Assembly: GCA_910588945.1 (NCBI GenBank)
Contig: CAJUSF010000051.1
Coordinates: 14,873 to 78,872 of the forward strand
Reading direction: 5' to 3'
DNA: 64,000 bases
Origin: an uncultured Eggerthellaceae bacterium
Lineage (GTDB): Bacteria; Actinomycetota; Coriobacteriia; Coriobacteriales; Eggerthellaceae
How positions within the stretch are numbered: the first letter of the stretch is position 1; the number at the start of each line of letters is the position of its first letter. Below, piece by piece: positions 44,737-54,547 of this stretch. A program made the position numbers and the translations under genes. Below the pieces are notes generated by a model that saw only the letters and a program-made list of their open reading frames with translations, searched no databases and was not told the origin of the DNA.

Positions 44737-47112
44737 TTAAGAAACCTGCTTGAACTCCGTCATGTTCGCCAAAAGAAGCTCAGTGTAGGCTTCTTTCGTA
44801 AGATCATCCCTGTTGATATCGAGATCGATCAGTACGTGATTGTCATCCGCCTCGCTGTTGACAACACTTGCGCCAAATTCGCTCTTGAGCTGCTCGAGAA
44901 GCGCATTTGCCACCTCGGCGTTTTCTACTTCAAGCGTGATCGTGCTTCCCTCAAGGAATCCATCAGCGTTGAACGTGGCGGTTTCTGTAGCTTCATGAGT
45001 GCTGCCATCCACACCGCGCACAACGTATGTGTAGACCGCTTGCGTAGAATTGGGATCGGCTGCAACATCGGATACTGGGGCGCCAGAGGACGCGGTTGTG
45101 GCCGACGATGCACCACCTTGCGTACTGGAATTCATGTTGAACAGCCCCGATAGCATGCCGATAGCCATGACCGCACATAAAAGTGCAACCACGATAAGGA
45201 TGATTCCGAGGATATTGTTCCGCTTAGAACTTGCCTGCTGTCGGTCGATGTCGAACTGATCGTCTTGAACCGATGCAGCGGGATACGGCGGCGCGATCGG
45301 CGCGATTGGCTGCTGAGGCGCATAGGCACCTTGAGGAGCGACATCTTGGAAACTATCGGTGATCTGGCCCGTGGGGAAGTCCTGAAGCTGATCGGTCGCG
45401 ATCCCCTGCTCGACGGGCTCGAAGGTTTGTGACATGGAAGCGTCGAACTGCGTCGATTCTCCCTGGAAAGGCACGGCAGAGCCTATCGGGGATTCAGTGG
45501 AAGGCATCTGACCAAATGACGCGGATTCCGTCGACTGCTGCTGAGGCTGATCATATTGCATAGCCTCAGACGCCTGATACTCAAATGTAGGTTGCTCGAA
45601 TACGGGCTGCTCAAATGCAGGCTGCTCGTGCGCAGCTGGTGTTTCCTGATAAGGATCGCCGGCATCAGGAGATGCGCCGATCATCGGCTGAATACTTCCG
45701 AGCATTCCAGTGGAAAGAGCATCCGTCGAATCCGACAGAGGCACCTGCTTGCGCTCAACAAAGCTCTCCTGATCGGCCGAGCTTGTTGGCGGCTGCGTCT
45801 CGTCAAGACGCTGGATCGAAGAGATCGAGGAGTCGCCGGGGAAGAACGAACGCTTGACGACGCCTTCACCTGAGCTCTGGAACGGGCGCTGCTCGACAAT
45901 AGCAGGCGCATTTTGCTCGGCAGGCTCAGATACATCTACCGAAACCTGTTCTTGCGTCTTTTGCATCACAGGCTCTATGAAGCTTTCCTGTGAATGGCGA
46001 AGATCGCTGGATTGCACTACTTGATCGCCATCTTGTGGCACATCCGGATTCTGTTGAGCCAGCGGCTCTATAATCCTTCTGTTGAAGGTGTTTGCCTCAG
46101 ATGCAACAGATGACCCGAACGGACGAAGTTCCGGTGAACGAACGAAGCTCGGAAGTTCGGAGACCTGCGCGAACGAACGTTGATCCGCATCGGGAGCGGG
46201 CATACCCTGATCGCCATGCTGTTGGAGCTCTTGAACAGGCTGAATATTCGATGCCTGATCAGCGATCGGCGCTATGTTGTGGAACGGCTGCTCGGTCGGC
46301 CGCTGCACAGGCTGCTGGACCGGATTGAATCGATCAGGCTGCTGCATCTGTGAGGCCGGTTGAAACTGTGAAGGTTGCTGCGAGGACTGTGCGATGGGCG
46401 CATACCCATCATGCGCCTGCTGCTCTGTGGCTTCATTTTGAAAGCCCTCTTGCGTGGAACTCTGAACAACGGGATGAACTTGACCGCTTCGGTCATAGGT
46501 CTTTGCCGCGCCCTGTTGAACCTGATCAGAAATGGCAGAGTTTGCAGCAGCACCCTCAGCGGGAAGAGCCTGCCCTTTGGAAGCAAGAAAGGACGGCTCG
46601 GGAATCTTGTAGGGCTCATATGCCCCCGGACTCTCAAAACCGCCGCTCTTCAATTCCGGAAATTCCGGAGCAGACGGACTCTTGCTGAGACCGCCCTCCT
46701 CCATAAAGGGAAGATCCGACTGTCCCGGCGACATTTGTTCCGCCTCGGCAGCCTCTTCGGAGGCGGTCTGCGTGCGCGCCATCCTTGCCTCACGGCGGCG
46801 AAGCTCCTGCTGCCATTGCTGCGCTCTGATCTGCTGCTCTTTTCTTGCAGCATCCTTGAAACTCTCGCGATCGGCCCTGCTATGATCAACCCGAGCCCTA
46901 TCTTGAACCGGAGAAGCCGGCGCAGCAGAAGGTCTCGAGCCGAGACCAAGAGCTGAGAGAAGGTCGATCTCGTCCTCATTCATCGAAGGTGCATCAGTAG
47001 CGGCACTCTTAGATGTCGAGACTTTTGCCGAAGGTTTTGGAGTTGATGCGGGCGATCCGAACGCCACTAAAAGGTCTTCAACGGATAAAGAGTCGTTTTC
47101 AGAATCAGCCAT
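44737..47112 (-). CDS. Large Gln/Pro/Ser-rich single-pass membrane protein
   Basis: A 791-aa protein not assigned to a named family. Residues 1-630 are low-complexity and disordered, rich in Gln, Pro, Ser and Glu with many QPxFEQ-like and SFxQ-like repeats. One membrane helix follows (about 634-655), then a linker and a compact C-terminal domain (692-791) beginning VYTYVVRGVDGSTHEATETATF. That domain clearly matches the C-terminus of the 47842-50100 product. With the N-terminus inside, the small domain would sit outside the membrane. It follows the 188-aa gene by 44 bases, so the three genes may form one operon. Confidence 0.85.
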   Translation of the reverse strand: MADSENDSLSVEDLLVAFGSPASTPKPSAKVSTSKSAATDAPSMNEDEIDLLSALGLGSRPSAAPASPVQDRARVDHSRADRESFKDAARKEQQIRAQQWQQELRRREARMARTQTASEEAAEAEQMSPGQSDLPFMEEGGLSKSPSAPEFPELKSGGFESPGAYEPYKIPEPSFLASKGQALPAEGAAANSAISDQVQQGAAKTYDRSGQVHPVVQSSTQEGFQNEATEQQAHDGYAPIAQSSQQPSQFQPASQMQQPDRFNPVQQPVQRPTEQPFHNIAPIADQASNIQPVQELQQHGDQGMPAPDADQRSFAQVSELPSFVRSPELRPFGSSVASEANTFNRRIIEPLAQQNPDVPQDGDQVVQSSDLRHSQESFIEPVMQKTQEQVSVDVSEPAEQNAPAIVEQRPFQSSGEGVVKRSFFPGDSSISSIQRLDETQPPTSSADQESFVERKQVPLSDSTDALSTGMLGSIQPMIGASPDAGDPYQETPAAHEQPAFEQPVFEQPTFEYQASEAMQYDQPQQQSTESASFGQMPSTESPIGSAVPFQGESTQFDASMSQTFEPVEQGIATDQLQDFPTGQITDSFQDVAPQGAYAPQQPIAPIAPPYPAASVQDDQFDIDRQQASSKRNNILGIILIVVALLCAVMAIGMLSGLFNMNSSTQGGASSATTASSGAPVSDVAADPNSTQAVYTYVVRGVDGSTHEATETATFNADGFLEGSTITLEVENAEVANALLEQLKSEFGASVVNSEADDNHVLIDLDINRDDLTKEAYTELLLANMTEFKQVS

Positions 47113-47156
47113 GTGGTTCCTTAGATCAGATCAGGCAGAATTGTCCTGAAGGGAGA

Positions 47157-47723
47157 TTACAGAGCGCGCAGAGCAGAATCGTATGCAGCTTGAACAGCCT
47201 GACCGCGCATTTTTCTTGCCAAAAGAAGCGTGCGGATGCCGCTGATTAGGCATACGATAGATATTCCCAAAGCTAGGAAGGCAAAGATCAAATCAGGTTC
47301 ATGCTCTTCAACAACCGAGCTTCTTGCGGCATGCATGCGTGCATTTTTCTCGGCTGTCGCAACAGATACCGCCTGTGCACGTAGCTTAGCGTTCTTTACA
47401 GCATCTTCGTCCTCAAGAAGGCCCGGACCTGTGGTCTCACCCACGAGGTAACCCGATGCGTCATAGACGGCATCTTCCTCACCAGTGCCTTCCTCGGCGG
47501 CCTTGTATGCGCGCTCGGCAATATTGGAGGTAAAGGCGATGCTGGAGTTGTTGACAGAAGAGCCGTCTGCATCCCAGATACTTGTTGCAAAACAAGGGAT
47601 AGCATATAGCATCATCGCGAGAGAAACCGTTAAGAGCGCAACGCTCTTAACGCGCTGCAAGCGTTGCTTGCGCCGTATCATCTTACGGTAATGATGAGCA
47701 TCCTTTTGATACATCATCGGCAT
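47157..47723 (-). CDS. Two-helix membrane protein of unknown function
   Basis: A 188-aa protein with a basic N-terminus (residues 1-25, HHYRKMIRRKQRLQR), a first membrane helix (about 26-46), an acidic extracytoplasmic loop with an Ala/Glu-rich helical part (about 47-140), and a second helix (about 146-166) before a basic tail. No family recognised. It lies between the two large disordered membrane proteins on the same strand, 118 and 44 bases from them, which suggests a joint envelope role. Confidence 0.75.
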   Translation of the reverse strand: MPMMYQKDAHHYRKMIRRKQRLQRVKSVALLTVSLAMMLYAIPCFATSIWDADGSSVNNSSIAFTSNIAERAYKAAEEGTGEEDAVYDASGYLVGETTGPGLLEDEDAVKNAKLRAQAVSVATAEKNARMHAARSSVVEEHEPDLIFAFLALGISIVCLISGIRTLLLARKMRGQAVQAAYDSALRAL

Positions 47724-47841
47724 TCCCCTTAATCGTTATAGCTGCAGTTGAGAATGTATATTCGCGATTCTACCAGAAAAATACACAAATTGGTATACCA
47801 ATATGGACAAAAGTTCATCTCACGCTGGTGAAACGCATCAT

Positions 47842-50100
47842 CTACTTCTTGAGAATGACAAGATCCTCGACGCTGTAGCGCAACGACTCCTCGTACTTCT
47901 CGCGATCTAGGCGAAGCGCGCTGTTATCGATGGTGACCGTAGCGTTTGCTCCGTCAAGCGAATCCAGCGTGAATGTGTTGCCGTAATCGAGCGCGAGATT
48001 GTCCGTAAACGACTTGGCCTTTTCGGCATCAGGAAATCTCATCTTCATCGTTGTGAACTGGCAATAACCATCATCGGAAAAAGTAGCAGTCTCCTCCACC
48101 GTATAGGCTGTCCTGTCTCTTGTAAGCGCAGTGTATTGGTACACAACAGAGCCTGCCGCGCCATCGCCAGACGATGAAGAGGCCGCAGATGAAGACGACG
48201 AATCATTACCATTTTGCGGAGAATCGTTATTGCCCGAAGATCCATCAGATGAGGCTTCGATGGTGATATGAGGAACGAGCTGGGCGGGGTTTACGGTTCC
48301 CGAATATACGAGATAACCAATGATTCCGCCAAGTGCCAACACGACAGCGATAAGGATTATCATCACGAGTCTACGAAGCTTCTTGTGAGAAGTATCCGCG
48401 CTCTTCATCCCCTCCGTGATAGGCACAGGAGGCTGGTCGAATAGCGATTCGTTCTCAACTTCAGCGCTTTTAGGCGCACCGGTCTTGATGGGCTTCGAGA
48501 AGCTATCTCTTGGGATCGGAGTTCCCGCATCAAGCGGAACGCCACGATCGCCATTGGAGGGAAACGCAGAGGAAGGAGCACTTGCCGGTGAGGGAAGGTC
48601 GCTCATAGCGCTGCGACCCGCATCTCCAAATGCAGGCACCGAGCGCATCTGCGCCGAGCGTTGCACAGATGAGGGCTGGCTGTCGAACGACACCGGCATT
48701 CCGGATGGAAGCGTCTTTTCGACTCTTGAATCCGCCGCTATCGGAAACGCTGATGAGCCTTGAGGGTTATGCGAATCCACGCCGCGCATCCTATCGAGCG
48801 GCTGCGAGTTATATGGATCGGGTCTGCCGGCTGATCCTAGCGGCTGCGATATAGAAGGCGACGGGGTGCCCATTACGGAGGCGAAAGCGGGATCCGGATA
48901 AGCCCCGGAAACGCCGTTAGATCGAGGCGCCATATCGCCTTGAGCGCTCAAAGCAGAAATCGGAGCGGAACCTGCGGCAAACATCGCAGGCGGATTCGGA
49001 TGCAGCGGATTGTACGCCGCGCCCAGCCCTCCTGCTGCATAAGGCCTGTAGTCGGTACTCGCAGGCACCGATGGAATTGATGGGACCGAACCGGGCATCG
49101 ATGATGCCGAGTTCATTGCGGCAGCCCCCATCGCAGCGCCGGCAATTCCCGAGCCAAGCATAGAGCCTGCCTGCATCGAACCTGCAAATGAAGGGTTCGC
49201 GGATGCCATCGGAGAACCGAAGGCTGCAGAGTCCATCGCGGGTAGCGTTCCTGCGCCCGCACGCGAAGCCATGGCGTTTCTCGGGTTTCCCTGCAAATAG
49301 GGATTAGGCGCATTCCCCATCGGATTCGCCCCGTTTTGTGGCCAAGCCACACCCATCCGTCCTGTTTCCATCGGCGAGGAGGCGAAATTCGAATGGGCAG
49401 GTGCGCTCATCCTGTTGAAGGGACGACCGGCATTGGGCTGCGAGGCGGAAGGCGCGCCTTTGCCGAATATCAGATTGCTCGGGATGAGAGGCATATTGGC
49501 GGCAAGATCGTTCAGTTCGTCTTGCGCATAGATATCAGATGGTACGCTGATGTGGTCGTTTCCTATTTCTACCTTGCCCTCAACGCCATCTACCACCTGC
49601 GATTCCGTCTCGCGTTCGGGCTGTTTCTGCTCGAGCACCACGCGAAGCGCGGGATCGGATGGATTCTTGGACGAGTCACCATCGGAGGATCTACGTGACC
49701 GTGATGGGCCTGCGGTAACCGGAGCATCGTTTGAGCGCACAGCCGAGCGCGCAGATGCTGCCGATATAGGCGCAGCTGCATAAGAAGACCCAACGCCGGC
49801 ACCAGCGCGAGCGATGTTATCACCTGCATCATCTTTTTGTTGCGGAAAGGTTCTTGCGACCCTTGGGTTCTTATCAGGCATATGGCCGAAAGCGCGTTGC
49901 TGAGCCCAAATCGGCATAGGTTGACCCACAGGTCGCGCAGGAGGTTGCTCGACCTGCTTCGATCGTTCAGTCGCATCCAAGGTCACATGAACAAATGGGT
50001 TATGGCTCAAAGGCGCAGATTCTGTAAGAGGGATCCCACCTTGCTTGGATTCGCTCGCTGTCCCGACCGTTGATGTTGTATTTTCTACACTGTTTGACAT
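47842..50100 (-). CDS. Large Pro/Ser/Gly/Met-rich single-pass membrane protein
   Basis: A 752-aa protein with the same plan as the 44737-47112 product: a disordered N-terminal region (1-573) rich in Ala, Ser, Pro, Gly and Met, a membrane helix (about 578-600), a Ser/Asn/Gly linker, and a C-terminal domain (653-752) starting VVYQYTALTRDRTAYTVEET. The two domains share the Y-x-Y ... ETATF-x-D-G spacing and the closing D-R-E/D-x-Y-x-E-x-L pattern. The disordered parts show no alignable similarity. The domain is reminiscent of small lipoprotein domains of the DUF1307/YehR kind, but I cannot confirm this. Confidence 0.85.
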   Translation of the reverse strand: MSNSVENTTSTVGTASESKQGGIPLTESAPLSHNPFVHVTLDATERSKQVEQPPARPVGQPMPIWAQQRAFGHMPDKNPRVARTFPQQKDDAGDNIARAGAGVGSSYAAAPISAASARSAVRSNDAPVTAGPSRSRRSSDGDSSKNPSDPALRVVLEQKQPERETESQVVDGVEGKVEIGNDHISVPSDIYAQDELNDLAANMPLIPSNLIFGKGAPSASQPNAGRPFNRMSAPAHSNFASSPMETGRMGVAWPQNGANPMGNAPNPYLQGNPRNAMASRAGAGTLPAMDSAAFGSPMASANPSFAGSMQAGSMLGSGIAGAAMGAAAMNSASSMPGSVPSIPSVPASTDYRPYAAGGLGAAYNPLHPNPPAMFAAGSAPISALSAQGDMAPRSNGVSGAYPDPAFASVMGTPSPSISQPLGSAGRPDPYNSQPLDRMRGVDSHNPQGSSAFPIAADSRVEKTLPSGMPVSFDSQPSSVQRSAQMRSVPAFGDAGRSAMSDLPSPASAPSSAFPSNGDRGVPLDAGTPIPRDSFSKPIKTGAPKSAEVENESLFDQPPVPITEGMKSADTSHKKLRRLVMIILIAVVLALGGIIGYLVYSGTVNPAQLVPHITIEASSDGSSGNNDSPQNGNDSSSSSAASSSSGDGAAGSVVYQYTALTRDRTAYTVEETATFSDDGYCQFTTMKMRFPDAEKAKSFTDNLALDYGNTFTLDSLDGANATVTIDNSALRLDREKYEESLRYSVEDLVILKK

Positions 50101-50266
50101 TCGCTGAATGATTATACACGCGCAAGAATATCGCTTCGGCGTATAAATTATCCACGCTTTGAAACATCAGGTGCGAAACGGCATCCCGAGCGCTCTTTCA
50201 GACTGATCATTTTCTACCCATACACTGGGTTTTTAGCGTATATCCACGTGATGGATGTCATCCGGA

Positions 50267-51208
50267 TCAGTCAATGAGCGATCTTATCATTTCAGGTAAA
50301 AAACAGATTATGTCTTGCGGACATACGCATATCTCGGTCAAAACCTCGCTCGCAAGCGAAGCGCTGAGCGCATGAAGCGATGTTGCAAGCACGCATGCGG
50401 CCTGTTCGTCCATGCCTTGCGCGAGCAGCGAAGATGTCATACCAGCCAGAACATCACCCGTTCCGGCTTTACTTAGAGCAGGCCCTCCAAAGTCCATGAT
50501 ATATACCGTATCACAATCGTGTTTAGCAATGAACGTATCGGGGCCTTTGAGAGCGACAGTCGCTTTATAGGCGCTTGCAAGATCGTGTGCCCATTTTGCC
50601 AACGAAATGCACGAATCGCTGGAAGTGTCATCAATCTTCACCGGATTCTGCGCCTCTTGCGGAATGAAGATGTTCGCCGCGTGTGCAAGCCTTTCTGCTT
50701 CTCCGAAATGCGGAGTGATCACACACGAAGCCTCAGACGGCCGCGCATTTGAAAGAGCGATCCCCTGTGTGCTAGCAAGATAGCCGATCGCGCCACCATC
50801 AATGAGGACCGGATATGCGCACTGACCCATCGCATCCTCGAAGAGACGCCGTTCTGCTTGCGAGCCGTCGGATGAAAAGCCCGGACCCACAAGACATGCC
50901 TGCGGACGGGAAGACACGCGCTTACGAAGCGATGATGACGCAATATCAAGCTGGTCCCACAGGCGCACGACAAGACTCTCGGACGCATTTCGCACGATAG
51001 GGATCGCTTCATCGCTGCAAAAGACCTCGACATAGCCTGCGCCCATACGCTCAGCCGCAGTGGCCGCCAAGCATATCGCGCCCGGATAAGCGCAGCTCCC
51101 TCCGACAGCAGTCAACTTGCCGCGAGAGTATTTGTTGGCCGTCAAGCCGGGAAATGGCAGCATTCCCGCAAGATTGCCGCGATCGACCTTGCAGAGATTG
51201 AGCATCAT
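50267..51208 (-). CDS. nnrD: ADP/ATP-dependent NAD(P)H-hydrate dehydratase
   Basis: Repairs hydrated NAD(P)H. A 313-aa ribokinase-fold protein of the YjeF C-terminal type: GKLTAVGGSCAYPGAICL near the start, GPGFSSDG, and the catalytic GTGDVLAGMTSSLLAQGM motif. The N-terminal epimerase (NnrE) half of bifunctional enzymes is missing. ATG 51208 is preferred because GGGGG lies just upstream; TTG and GTG starts slightly earlier are weaker. It follows acpS by 21 bases, the common acpS-nnr pairing. Confidence 0.9.
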   Translation of the reverse strand: MMLNLCKVDRGNLAGMLPFPGLTANKYSRGKLTAVGGSCAYPGAICLAATAAERMGAGYVEVFCSDEAIPIVRNASESLVVRLWDQLDIASSSLRKRVSSRPQACLVGPGFSSDGSQAERRLFEDAMGQCAYPVLIDGGAIGYLASTQGIALSNARPSEASCVITPHFGEAERLAHAANIFIPQEAQNPVKIDDTSSDSCISLAKWAHDLASAYKATVALKGPDTFIAKHDCDTVYIMDFGGPALSKAGTGDVLAGMTSSLLAQGMDEQAACVLATSLHALSASLASEVLTEICVCPQDIICFLPEMIRSLID

Positions 51209-51229
51209 CTGCACCCCCAAACCGCACGC

Positions 51230-51760
51230 CTAGAGCTCATCGAGCATCGAGCGGGCATCCCTGAACTGGCGCGTCAGCTCCTCCATGGGATCCTTGCGCT
51301 TCTCAGAGGCTATTTGCGAATTGTGCGTTATCGCGATCGCGCACGCTATCGCATCTTTTTTTGTATGGGAAAGTGAGATCGGGATCTCCTTCGCACCGAT
51401 ACGAGCAGCAGCATCGAGCGCGGCACCATGCAGCACCACTTCAGGCCTTCCACCCTTTCCGGATTCTATCTCAATATCCACAGGACGCACGCCTTGCGAG
51501 AATCCGCAACCAAGCGATTTGACAACTGCTTCTTTCGCAGCGAAACGCGCGGCATAGTGCGGCGCCGGATCCGTCTTAGAATTGCAGTACTCTCTTTCGG
51601 CTTCCGTGAAATACCGATCAGGAAACGATGCTGTACGATTAAGAATTGCGCGCATGCGATCAATCTCGACAAGATCCACACCGAGTCCGACCTGGTCCTG
51701 CGCAACGTCAAGCGAAAGCGCACCGTCTATGGCAGCTTGAGTCTTCTTGGAGCGAGCCAC
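51230..51760 (-). CDS. acpS: Holo-[acyl-carrier-protein] synthase
   Basis: Transfers phosphopantetheine from CoA to acyl carrier protein. VGLGVDLVEIDRMRA carries the metal-binding Asp, and FAAKEAVVKSLG the Glu/Lys of the active site; ISLSHTKKDAIACAI closes the family core. At 176 aa it has about 23 extra N-terminal and 35 extra C-terminal residues against the usual 120-130 aa. Between glmS (26 bases) and nnrD (21 bases) on one strand, so glmS-acpS-nnrD is likely an operon. Confidence 0.94.
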   Translation of the reverse strand: MARSKKTQAAIDGALSLDVAQDQVGLGVDLVEIDRMRAILNRTASFPDRYFTEAEREYCNSKTDPAPHYAARFAAKEAVVKSLGCGFSQGVRPVDIEIESGKGGRPEVVLHGAALDAAARIGAKEIPISLSHTKKDAIACAIAITHNSQIASEKRKDPMEELTRQFRDARSMLDEL

Positions 51761-51786
51761 TTTGATCCTCTTTCCCTCTTCGGCGC

Positions 51787-53718
51787 CTATTCCACCGTGA
51801 CCGATTTAGCCAGATTGCGCGGCTGATCCACATCGCAGCCACGCTCGAGCGCAATAGCGCGGGCGAACAGCTGCAAGGGCACGCTGGCCGTAATGGGGCT
51901 AAGCTCGTCGCGCACCTTTGGGATGAATATCACGTGATCGGCGTATTTGCCTATCTCCTCATCGCCTTGCGTTGCGATAGCGACAACCATGGCTCCTCGC
52001 GCCTTGCTTTCCTGAAGGTTCGAGAGCACCTTTTCATAGGTCGGACTCTTCGTAGCGATGGCGATGACCGGGAATCCCTCATCGATCAGTGCGATAGGAC
52101 CGTGCTTCATCTCCCCTGCCGGATAGGCCTCCGCATGAAGATAGCTTATCTCTTTGAGTTTGAGCGCGCCTTCGGTGGCTGTAGCCGCACCCATTCCACG
52201 CCCGATAAACAGCGCACTTGATGCGTCTTTGCACGCAAGCGCAGCCGAATCGATGTCGGTCGTATCAGATATGATCTCCTCGACCTGCTCGGCCGTGTCG
52301 GCCAGCTCACTGAACAGCAAACGGATCTGACCGGTGGTAAGGTTTCCTTTGGTCTGCGCAAGAAGAAGCGCGAGCAACGTAAGGGACACCACCTGCCCGA
52401 GGAAGCTTTTCGTGGAGGCGACCGCGATTTCTTTGTTGGCCTTCGTGTAGATGACGCCGTCCGATTCGCGGGCCACAGGCGAGCCAACCACGTTCGTGAT
52501 GCCGAACACACGCGCACCTTTGATGCGAGCATCGCGAATAGCTGCAAGCGTATCGGCCGTTTCCCCGGATTGCGACACGGCCACAACAAGCGTCGTGGGC
52601 GTGATTATCGGATTGCGATAACGAAATTCGCTGGCAACCTCGACCTCGGTGGGGATATGCGCCCAGCGTTCGATGAGGTTCTTGGCGATAAGACCCGCAT
52701 GATAGCTTGTTCCACACGCAATGATATAGACCTTGTCGATAAGATTAAGTTCCGCAGGCGACATACCCAGCTCATCGATAGTGATCCTGTCGCCCACAAG
52801 GCGTCCCGCCAGCGTATCGCGGATCACACGTGGCTGCTCGTGGATCTCTTTGAGCATGAAGTCATCATATCCGCCCTTTTCCGCAGAATCCACGCTCCAG
52901 TCGATATGGGTAGTTTCGTATTCGCAGGAGACAAGCTCATCGTGTTCACGGGCGAACAAAGCGATACCTGAAGGTGTGAGCTCTGCGACTTGACCGTCTT
53001 CAAGAATAAGCACATCGCGCGTTGCATCCAGAAGCGCGATCATATCGGATGCGAGGTAAGAGCCGTCAGGAGCTGCGCCCACAACGAGAGGAGAATCTTT
53101 TCTGGCGACCACAATTACCCCCGGCTCATGCGATGTTATTGCAGCAAGGCCGTAGGAGCCTATGAGGCGCTCGGTAACGTGCGAGACTGCCTGCGCAAGC
53201 ACAGACGGATCACCCGAGGCGATCATCTTATCGGGCGTGCGATCAAGACGACGTCCTTGAGCATTGGCGATATCATCTTGACCGGAATCGTCGAATGCCA
53301 ACAATGCATATTCCTCTTCCAGAAGATGCGCGATCACCTCGGAGTCGGTCTGGCTTGTAAATTCATGTCCGCGAGAGAGCAGCTCCTCTTTCAGTTCCAT
53401 GAAGTTCTCTATGATGCCGTTATGCACGATCGCAATATCGCCTTCACAGGAAAGATGGGGGTGCGCGTTGGCCTCAGAGGGCGTACCATGTGTAGCCCAG
53501 CGTGTGTGACCTATGCCGCATGCGCCATCAAGCTGCATGCCTGCCACCGTCTGTTCCAGATCGCCCACGCGACCCTTTCGGCAGACAGACTCTATCCCCT
53601 CGTCGTTGCCAAGAGCGATACCGGCCGAATCATAGCCTCTGTACTCGAGCCTTTTAAGCCCGCCGATCAAGATGTCTGTCGCATCATTGGTTCCTGTATA
53701 ACCGACTATTCCACACAT
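51787..53718 (-). CDS. glmS: Glucosamine-6-phosphate synthase (isomerizing)
   Basis: Makes glucosamine-6-phosphate from fructose-6-phosphate and glutamine, feeding peptidoglycan. Starting at MCGIVGY puts the nucleophile at Cys2, exposed after Met removal; longer starts are rejected. The glutaminase domain (1-about 270) has THGTPSEANAHPH. Two SIS isomerase domains follow, with SQSGETADT, and the C-terminus ends AKSVTVE as expected. At 643 aa it exceeds the usual about 610 because of an insertion near residues 150-185 (FDDSGQDDIANAQGRRLDRT). No glmS ribozyme was recognised upstream. Confidence 0.97.
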   Translation of the reverse strand: MCGIVGYTGTNDATDILIGGLKRLEYRGYDSAGIALGNDEGIESVCRKGRVGDLEQTVAGMQLDGACGIGHTRWATHGTPSEANAHPHLSCEGDIAIVHNGIIENFMELKEELLSRGHEFTSQTDSEVIAHLLEEEYALLAFDDSGQDDIANAQGRRLDRTPDKMIASGDPSVLAQAVSHVTERLIGSYGLAAITSHEPGVIVVARKDSPLVVGAAPDGSYLASDMIALLDATRDVLILEDGQVAELTPSGIALFAREHDELVSCEYETTHIDWSVDSAEKGGYDDFMLKEIHEQPRVIRDTLAGRLVGDRITIDELGMSPAELNLIDKVYIIACGTSYHAGLIAKNLIERWAHIPTEVEVASEFRYRNPIITPTTLVVAVSQSGETADTLAAIRDARIKGARVFGITNVVGSPVARESDGVIYTKANKEIAVASTKSFLGQVVSLTLLALLLAQTKGNLTTGQIRLLFSELADTAEQVEEIISDTTDIDSAALACKDASSALFIGRGMGAATATEGALKLKEISYLHAEAYPAGEMKHGPIALIDEGFPVIAIATKSPTYEKVLSNLQESKARGAMVVAIATQGDEEIGKYADHVIFIPKVRDELSPITASVPLQLFARAIALERGCDVDQPRNLAKSVTVE

Positions 53719-53891
53719 AAGAACCTTTCTTTCGAATTCGCTTTCCATTTTAATCCAAAGCTCACCAAGCGCGCCTTATAAGCATGGCGAAGGGATGCTG
53801 AGAGGAGTTCCGCTTCACCTCGCGCGTATCGACTTCGTCAAGCAGGCGCCGATCTCATCTCAGGCGTGACAGCCTCTCAGCTATCGGTGCG

Positions 53892-53937
53892 CTTTCGACC
53901 CGCTTTCGACCCGTTGCGCTGTGGCACTTTCGACCCG
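53892..53937 (+). repeat. Three 11-bp CTTTCGACCCG repeats
   Basis: Copies at 53892, 53903 (tandem) and 53927. They lie in the 359-bp region between the divergent glmS and padR genes, which otherwise shows no gene. They are too far upstream (about 140-190 bp) to place confidently at the padR promoter. Confidence 0.6.
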
Positions 53938-54077
53938 CTCGCAAGCTTATGCGCGCAGCTGCATCCTTGATTCCGAATAGTTTCACATCTGAACCTTTCC
54001 AGAAACGAATTATTCTCCATTTGATAATACTGTGCGATAATCTCCATTGTGTTTCAAGACCGAAGTGAGGACCTAAA

Positions 54078-54512
54078 ATGTGGAATATGTGTCATCCGAA
54101 AACCGATGAAGACCTCAAGGAATGCAGCGAACTCGGCAAGTCCCTAAGCAGACTCTCGCAGCCGACGATCCTCACGCTACTTGCGCAATCCGGAGAGCCG
54201 ATGCACGGATACGTCTTGGTGCAGCAGGCCGCGAACTCGCCGATGTTCGGCGGCAAGAAGCCAGATGCAACAGGCATTTACCGCTCCCTCAAGCGCATGG
54301 AGGAATCAGGGCTTGTGACGTCGGAGTGGAACACCCCTGAACAGGGTGCCGCAAGACGCATGTTCACGCTCACCGAGAAGGGGCTTTTATGCTTGCGCCG
54401 CTGGATAGATGCGCTTGCATGCTACGAACTCACGATCGAGGAGCTTCGCGGTCAGGCAGCTTGCGCTTTGGGAATCGATCTTCCACCGACGCCTGAGTGC
54501 GCGCATAAATAG
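54078..54512 (+). CDS. PadR-family transcriptional regulator
   Basis: A 144-aa winged-helix regulator. LSQPTILTLLAQSGEPMHGYVLVQQA is the PadR N-terminal helix set and ATGIYRSLKRMEESGLVTSEW the recognition helix and wing; a C-terminal helix (about 105-140) would form the dimer. The first 25 residues are a Cys/Glu-rich leader. GAGG lies eight bases before the ATG. It probably controls itself and the adjacent GNAT gene 35 bases on; no ligand can be inferred. Confidence 0.9.
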   Translation: MWNMCHPKTDEDLKECSELGKSLSRLSQPTILTLLAQSGEPMHGYVLVQQAANSPMFGGKKPDATGIYRSLKRMEESGLVTSEWNTPEQGAARRMFTLTEKGLLCLRRWIDALACYELTIEELRGQAACALGIDLPPTPECAHK

Positions 54513-54547
54513 CCTGTTTCGCTCTGAGGCGATCGGTCGATGCTGAA

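Noticed and set aside
53719..54077. glmS ribozyme
   Set aside because: No conserved ribozyme core recognised ahead of the glmS start codon; only short 11-bp repeats are present.
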